From Oceanicaulis sp051859625 (GTDB lineage Bacteria; Pseudomonadota; Alphaproteobacteria; Caulobacterales; Maricaulaceae), in NCBI RefSeq assembly GCF_051859625.1, contig NZ_JBHYFH010000002.1, positions 124,001-188,000 of the forward strand: 64,000 bases of DNA, in the 5' to 3' direction. Shown here piece by piece: positions 60,465-64,000 of the stretch. Each line of letters opens with the position of its first letter. Position 1 is the stretch's first letter. A program made the position numbers and the translations under genes. The notes beneath the pieces are model-generated. The model was not told the origin of the DNA. It ran no database searches and worked only from the letters and a program-made list of their open reading frames with translations.

Positions 60465-62072
60465 ATGACCGAACTTCACACCCAGCTCGACACATCCTCA
60501 GACAGCTTCAAGGCCAATGCACAGGCCATGGATGAGCTGGTCGCCGAGCTGCGCGAGAAGACCGCCGAAGCCGCCAAGGGCGGCAATGAGCGGGCGCGTG
60601 AAAAGCATCTCAAGCGCGGCAAGCTTCTGTCCCGCGACCGGGTGCAACGCCTGCTCGATCCCGGCTCGCCCTTCCTTGAGCTGAGCGCGCTGGCCGCGCA
60701 CGGCATGTATGAGGGCGATGTGCACGGCGCGGGCATGATCACCGGCATTGGCCGGGTGTCGGGCCGTGAATGCGTGATCGTGTGTAATGACGCCACGGTG
60801 AAGGGCGGCACCTATTATCCGATGACGGTGAAGAAGCATCTGCGCGCCCAGGAGATCGCCCGCGAGAACCGCCTGCCATGCATTTATCTGGTGGACTCGG
60901 GCGGCGCGAACCTGCCCCACCAGGCGGAGGTGTTTCCCGACAAGGAGCATTTCGGCCGCATCTTCTTCAATCAGGCCAATCTCTCCTCTGAAGGCATCCC
61001 CCAGATCGCGGTCGTCATGGGCAGCTGCACCGCCGGCGGCGCCTATGTGCCGGCCATGTCGGATGAGAGCGTCATCGTGCGTAAACAGGGCACGATCTTC
61101 CTGGGCGGTCCGCCGCTGGTGAAGGCGGCCACAGGCGAAGTGATCTCGGCGGAAGATCTTGGCGGCGCGGACGTGCATGCGCGCGAAAGCGGCGTGGTGG
61201 ACCATTACGCGGCGGATGATGACCATGCGCTGCAGATTGCGCGCCGCATCGTGGCCGGGCTCAACACCGTCAAACCCAAACAGATGTTCCTGGAAGAGCC
61301 GCGCGACCCGCGCCTTGACCTCAAACAGCTGGGAGGGGTGATCCCCGCCGATACCCGTCAGCCCTTTGACGTGCGCGAAGTGATCGCGCGCCTGGTGGAC
61401 GGCTCTGAATTTGACGAGTTCAAGAAGCTCTATGGCGAGACGCTGGTGACCGGCTTTGCGCGCCTTCACGGCATGCCGGTGGGCATTATCGCCAACAATG
61501 GCGTGCTGTTCTCTGAAAGCGCGCTGAAGGGCGCGCACTTCATCGAACTGTGCTGCCAGCGCAAGATCCCGTTGCTGTTCCTGCAGAACATCACCGGCTT
61601 CATGGTGGGCTCGAAATACGAGGCGGGCGGCATCGCCAAGGACGGCGCCAAGCTCGTCACCGCCGTCTCCACTGCCAAGGTGCCCAAGATCACCGTGGTG
61701 ATCGGCGGCTCTTACGGGGCGGGCAATTACGGCATGTGCGGCCGCGCCTTCGGGCCGCGCTTCCTGTTCATGTGGCCCAACGCCCGCATTTCGGTGATGG
61801 GCGGCGAACAGGCCGCCAGCGTGCTCGCCACCGTCAAGCGCGACGGCATGGAGCTGCGCGGGGAAGCGTGGAGCGCGGAGGCCGAGGAAAGCTTCAAGCA
61901 GCCCATTCGTGAGAAATACGAGGAAGAGGGCTCGCCCTATTACTCCACCGCCCGGATCTGGGATGACGGCGTGATCGAGCCCCAGGACACCCGCCGCGTG
62001 GTCAGCCTGGCCCTGTCCGCCGCGCTCAACGCCCCGGTCGAGGACACGAAGTTCGGCGTTTTCCGGATGTAG
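60465..62072 (+). CDS. Methylcrotonyl-CoA carboxylase, carboxyltransferase (beta) subunit
   Basis: Carboxylates 3-methylcrotonyl-CoA with biotin-CO2 in leucine breakdown; works with a biotinylated alpha subunit not seen here. 535 residues with two crotonase-like halves: the ACP/CoA-side segment LVDSGGANLPHQAEVFPD, the oxyanion GSCTAGGAYVPAMSDE, GTIFLGGPPLVKAATGE, and the second-half GGSYGAGNYGMCGRAFGPRFLFMWP (shortened; key GAGNYGMCGRAF). ATG 60465 gives the family start. Names mccB or liuB are used elsewhere. Followed immediately by a TA module. Confidence 0.93.
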   Translation: MTELHTQLDTSSDSFKANAQAMDELVAELREKTAEAAKGGNERAREKHLKRGKLLSRDRVQRLLDPGSPFLELSALAAHGMYEGDVHGAGMITGIGRVSGRECVIVCNDATVKGGTYYPMTVKKHLRAQEIARENRLPCIYLVDSGGANLPHQAEVFPDKEHFGRIFFNQANLSSEGIPQIAVVMGSCTAGGAYVPAMSDESVIVRKQGTIFLGGPPLVKAATGEVISAEDLGGADVHARESGVVDHYAADDDHALQIARRIVAGLNTVKPKQMFLEEPRDPRLDLKQLGGVIPADTRQPFDVREVIARLVDGSEFDEFKKLYGETLVTGFARLHGMPVGIIANNGVLFSESALKGAHFIELCCQRKIPLLFLQNITGFMVGSKYEAGGIAKDGAKLVTAVSTAKVPKITVVIGGSYGAGNYGMCGRAFGPRFLFMWPNARISVMGGEQAASVLATVKRDGMELRGEAWSAEAEESFKQPIREKYEEEGSPYYSTARIWDDGVIEPQDTRRVVSLALSAALNAPVEDTKFGVFRM

Positions 62073-62073
62073 T

Positions 62074-62125
62074 TTGGCAATCTTTGCCAATTTATGGCAT
62101 GCTTTGGTCAAAAGGAGCATGCCAT
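62074..62125 (+). promoter_or_regulatory. Operator palindrome and start-codon hairpin upstream of parD
   Basis: TTGGCAA (62074-62080) and TTGCCAA (62084-62090) form a perfect 7-bp inverted repeat with a 3-nt spacer directly after the preceding stop codon. A second inverted repeat ATGGCATGC (62094-62102) / GCATGCCAT (62117-62125) flanks the ribosome site AAAGGAG; its 3' arm contains the first two bases of the parD ATG. ParD proteins usually autoregulate through such palindromes. Confidence 0.65.
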
Positions 62126-62369
62126 GGCGACGATGAATGTCTCTCTGCCTGATGCGATGAAGGCCTGGGTCGAAGCGCAAACCGAGGACGGGCGCTACAG
62201 CAACGCCAGTGATTATGTGCGCGACCTGATCCGTCGGGATCAGGACAGGCATACCAAGATTAATCACATGCAGACCCTGGTGACTGAAGCGCTGGAGAGC
62301 GGGGAGGGCTCACGCACTCTCGATGAGTTGCGCGCCGCAGCCTTGAGCCAATTGAACGCTGCCGAGTAA
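62124..62369 (+). CDS. parD: ParD-family antitoxin
   Basis: 81-residue ribbon-helix-helix antitoxin. N-terminal ATMNVSLPDAMKAWVEAQ is the DNA-binding RHH strand-helix region, followed by YSNASDYVRDLIRRDQ typical of ParD, and a C-terminal helix that would wrap the toxin. ATG 62124 follows AAAGGAG. Six nt separate it from parE, forming a standard type II toxin-antitoxin operon. Confidence 0.9.
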   Translation: MATMNVSLPDAMKAWVEAQTEDGRYSNASDYVRDLIRRDQDRHTKINHMQTLVTEALESGEGSRTLDELRAAALSQLNAAE

Positions 62370-62375
62370 GGGGCG

Positions 62376-62669
62376 ATGGGCTATCGGCTCAGCCGCGCCG
62401 CTGAAGACGACATCATAGCGCTGTATCTTGACGGCATTCGCCAGTTCGGGACTGCACAGGCTGATCGGTACCTGACTGAACTCGAACAGGCTTTTGATTT
62501 TCTGGCGGCCCATCCTTTTGCCGCCCGTGAAAGAACAGAGATCGACCCCCCTGTTAGGTGCCATGGGCATGGTGCTCACATCGTGATTTATCTTGTGGGC
62601 CCGCCAGCCGAAGTCCTGATCTTGCGCATTCGCCACGGTCGAGAGGATTGGGAAACTGCCCCCTTCTGA
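62376..62669 (+). CDS. parE: ParE-family toxin
   Basis: 97-residue RelE/ParE-fold protein; family members inhibit DNA gyrase. Motifs: YRLSRAAEDDIIALYLDGI at the N-terminus, FDFLAAHPFAARERTEI, and the C-terminal AEVLILRIRHGREDW, where the RIRHGREDW block is the ParE signature. Partnered with the preceding antitoxin. Confidence 0.9.
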   Translation: MGYRLSRAAEDDIIALYLDGIRQFGTAQADRYLTELEQAFDFLAAHPFAARERTEIDPPVRCHGHGAHIVIYLVGPPAEVLILRIRHGREDWETAPF

Positions 62670-62723
62670 TCCGGCCCGGGTTGCGTCGCGTATAGAGCTC
62701 CATGACACACAAGGAACTCAACC

Positions 62724-63344
62724 ATGCGTCTCTTCGCTTGCCTGATCGGGCTGGTCTCAGCTCTGGCTACCGGCTCGGCCATGGCCGCTGAAGAACCCGC
62801 CTATACGCTGGTGGAGCGTGACGGACCCATAGAGATCCGCGATTACGCGCCCCAGATCATCGCTGAAGTGGTGGTCGAGGGCGATCGGCGACAGGCGAGC
62901 GGCCGCGGGTTTCGTCCGTTGGCCGGGTATATCTTTGGCGATAACCAGCCGCGCGAAGAGATCGCCATGACCGCGCCGGTCACCTCCACCCGTTCGGGGC
63001 AGGAGATCGCCATGACGGCGCCGGTGACCACGGAAGCGGACGCGGAGGGGCGCTGGACGGTGGCGTTCATCATGCCGTCTGAATGGACCATGCAGACGCT
63101 GCCCGAGCCCATGAATGATGACGTCACCCTGCGCGAGCAACCGGCGCGGCGCCTGGCCGTCTATCAGTTTTCCGGCATGATGAACGACGCCCGCGCCCAA
63201 AGGGGGCGCGAGGCGCTGGACTCGTATCTGCAAGAGCAAGGCCTGCAGCCGCTAAGTGCGCCGACCTACGCGTCTTATGATCCGCCCTGGATTCCAGGAC
63301 CGTTCCGGCGCAACGAGGTCTGGGTGGAAATCGCCGCGAGTTAA
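62724..63344 (+). CDS. SOUL-family heme-binding protein, secreted
   Basis: 206 residues with a signal peptide (LIGLVSALATGSAMA). SOUL/HBP pattern: YTLVERDGPIEIRDYAP, FRPLAGYIFGDNQPREEIAMTAPV and late VYQFSGMMND. The EIAMTAPVT segment occurs twice in tandem, a feature of several bacterial SOUL proteins. Probably binds heme or tetrapyrrole in the periplasm; role unknown. Confidence 0.9.
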   Translation: MRLFACLIGLVSALATGSAMAAEEPAYTLVERDGPIEIRDYAPQIIAEVVVEGDRRQASGRGFRPLAGYIFGDNQPREEIAMTAPVTSTRSGQEIAMTAPVTTEADAEGRWTVAFIMPSEWTMQTLPEPMNDDVTLREQPARRLAVYQFSGMMNDARAQRGREALDSYLQEQGLQPLSAPTYASYDPPWIPGPFRRNEVWVEIAAS

Positions 63345-63422
63345 GCGTTCAGAGGCGGGCTCTGTGTCGCATGCCAGAGCGGAATGAATGGCGGTATTCT
63401 CTCCTTAACTGAGGAGAGAGCC

Positions 63423-64000
63423 ATGATCCGCAAAGTCTGCCTTCTCAACGCCCACCCCGATCCGTCGCCGGAGCGCTTCTGTTCGGCGCTGACGGACGCC
63501 TATGAAGAGGCGGCGCTGGAGACAGGCTGCCGGGTGTCACGCTTCAATCTGGGTGAGCTGGAGCTGCCGGCGCTCGACCGGGCTGAGGATTTCCTGACGC
63601 CGCCTGACCCGGTTCTCGACCCGTTGCGGGAGGCCATGCGCGACGCAGACCATGTGACGATGGTCTATCCGCTCTGGCTGGGCGGTCTGCCGGCAAAATC
63701 ACGCACGGTGCTCGAGCATCTCGCCCGTGGCGGGTTCTTTCTGGACCAGAACACGGAAGGGGTGGGCTGGCCGACCCAGCGTATGAAGGGGAAGTCTGTG
63801 CGCCTGATCGTGACCATGGGCATGCCCGGAGCGGCCTATAAGCTTTTATTCGGCGCTCACTCGCTAAAGGGTCTGGAATCCGGCATGTTCAAGATCTCGG
63901 GATTCGGGCCCGTCCGTCACAGCGTCTTCGGTCTGGTCGAGTCCAGCCCTCAAAGGCGAGAGCGCATGATTAAAGCCGTGCGCAACCTGGGCAGACTGGC
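63423..64000 (+). CDS. NAD(P)H-dependent oxidoreductase, flavodoxin-like fold (3' truncated by window edge)
   Basis: The first 192 residues of a protein that runs out of the window. It opens IRKVCLLNAHPDPSPERFCSAL, the flavodoxin-like phosphate loop of the NQO1/WrbA-related group, followed by ADHVTMVYPLWLGGLPAKSR, characteristic of quinone reductases, and GFFLDQNTEGVGW. Probable two-electron reduction of quinones or similar electrophiles with FMN/FAD. ATG 63423 is preceded by GAGGAGAG. Confidence 0.85.
   Translation, partial: MIRKVCLLNAHPDPSPERFCSALTDAYEEAALETGCRVSRFNLGELELPALDRAEDFLTPPDPVLDPLREAMRDADHVTMVYPLWLGGLPAKSRTVLEHLARGGFFLDQNTEGVGWPTQRMKGKSVRLIVTMGMPGAAYKLLFGAHSLKGLESGMFKISGFGPVRHSVFGLVESSPQRRERMIKAVRNLGRL

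Noticed and set aside
62094..62123. Upstream in-frame start for parD
   Set aside because: The added residues do not match the family and fall on the inverted repeat; ATG 62124 follows a perfect ribosome site.
60498..62267. A 589-codon open frame on the minus strand
   Set aside because: Antisense to methylcrotonyl-CoA carboxylase beta; composition typical of a shadow frame.

Overview
The window is a GC-rich, densely packed chromosomal segment from an alphaproteobacterium, most likely a dimorphic or stalked member of the Caulobacterales/Maricaulales (Hyphomonadaceae or Maricaulaceae type). The evidence is an SpmX-type polarity protein (phage-lysozyme domain, long acidic linker, two C-terminal membrane segments), an HdaA gene next to polyphosphate kinase, the alphaproteobacterial order fabD-fabG-acpP-fabF-mltG-yicC-gmk beside a divergent rpsF-rpsR-rplI operon, and the lptF-lptG-lptD-surA-pdxA-rsmA cluster. 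The genus is an inference. No rRNA, CRISPR array, insertion sequence or prophage was seen, and no gene-free stretch exceeds 300 bases.

Layout. 1-2.9 kb: the end of an ECF sigma factor gene with a coupled membrane protein, a GNAT acetyltransferase, and the S6-S18-L9 operon with a recognisable promoter and terminator. 2.87-3.71 kb: one markedly AT-rich orphan gene, the clearest sign of horizontal transfer. 3.8-9.9 kb: type II fatty acid synthesis, then MltG, YicC and guanylate kinase. 10-13.3 kb: a DUF2254 membrane protein and an S9 peptidase lipoprotein. 13.3-21 kb (minus strand): LPS transport and outer-membrane biogenesis (LptF, LptG, LptD, SurA) with PdxA and RsmA. 21-31.4 kb: PepA, HolC, an I78 inhibitor lipoprotein, an acyl-CoA synthetase, an ABC-F ATPase, a metalloprotease, Ndk, an S41 peptidase and a membrane-bound winged-helix/TPR regulator. 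31.4-33.3 kb: a compact accessory module (redoxin, secreted protein, cysteine-rich MarR regulator). 33.3-36.8 kb: ArfB, an MFS transporter, PurN and PurM. 36.9-45 kb: DUF2066, HdaA, Ppk1 and Ppx in an overlapping operon, then a K+-channel-like protein and the propionyl-CoA carboxylase alpha subunit. 45-47.6 kb: a tandem array of four DUF805-type membrane proteins. 47.7-52 kb: DUF1203, LipB, a minimal FliN-like protein, tRNA-Leu(GAG), MgtE and a Kelch protein. 52-54 kb: SpmX. 54-62 kb: leucine/fatty-acid catabolism (isovaleryl-CoA dehydrogenase, dienoyl-CoA isomerase-like crotonase, methylcrotonyl-CoA carboxylase beta) interleaved with an LprI-like protein, an aldo/keto reductase, a cNMP-patatin protein and a DUF5694 protein. 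62.1-62.7 kb: a ParDE toxin-antitoxin module. The end holds a SOUL protein and a truncated flavodoxin-fold quinone reductase.

Working together: the fab genes and the Lpt/SurA set supply and assemble the envelope; HdaA and SpmX belong to replication and polarity control; Ppk1/Ppx make and degrade polyphosphate; and PccA, Ivd, MccB and the crotonase feed branched-chain and fatty acyl-CoA breakdown. The parts most worth a second look are the AT-rich orphan, the MarR/redoxin/secreted-protein module with its symmetrical operator-like sites, the DUF805 array, the SpmX linker, the ParD leader hairpin, and four convergent gene pairs whose stop codons interleave in a 4-nt overlap.
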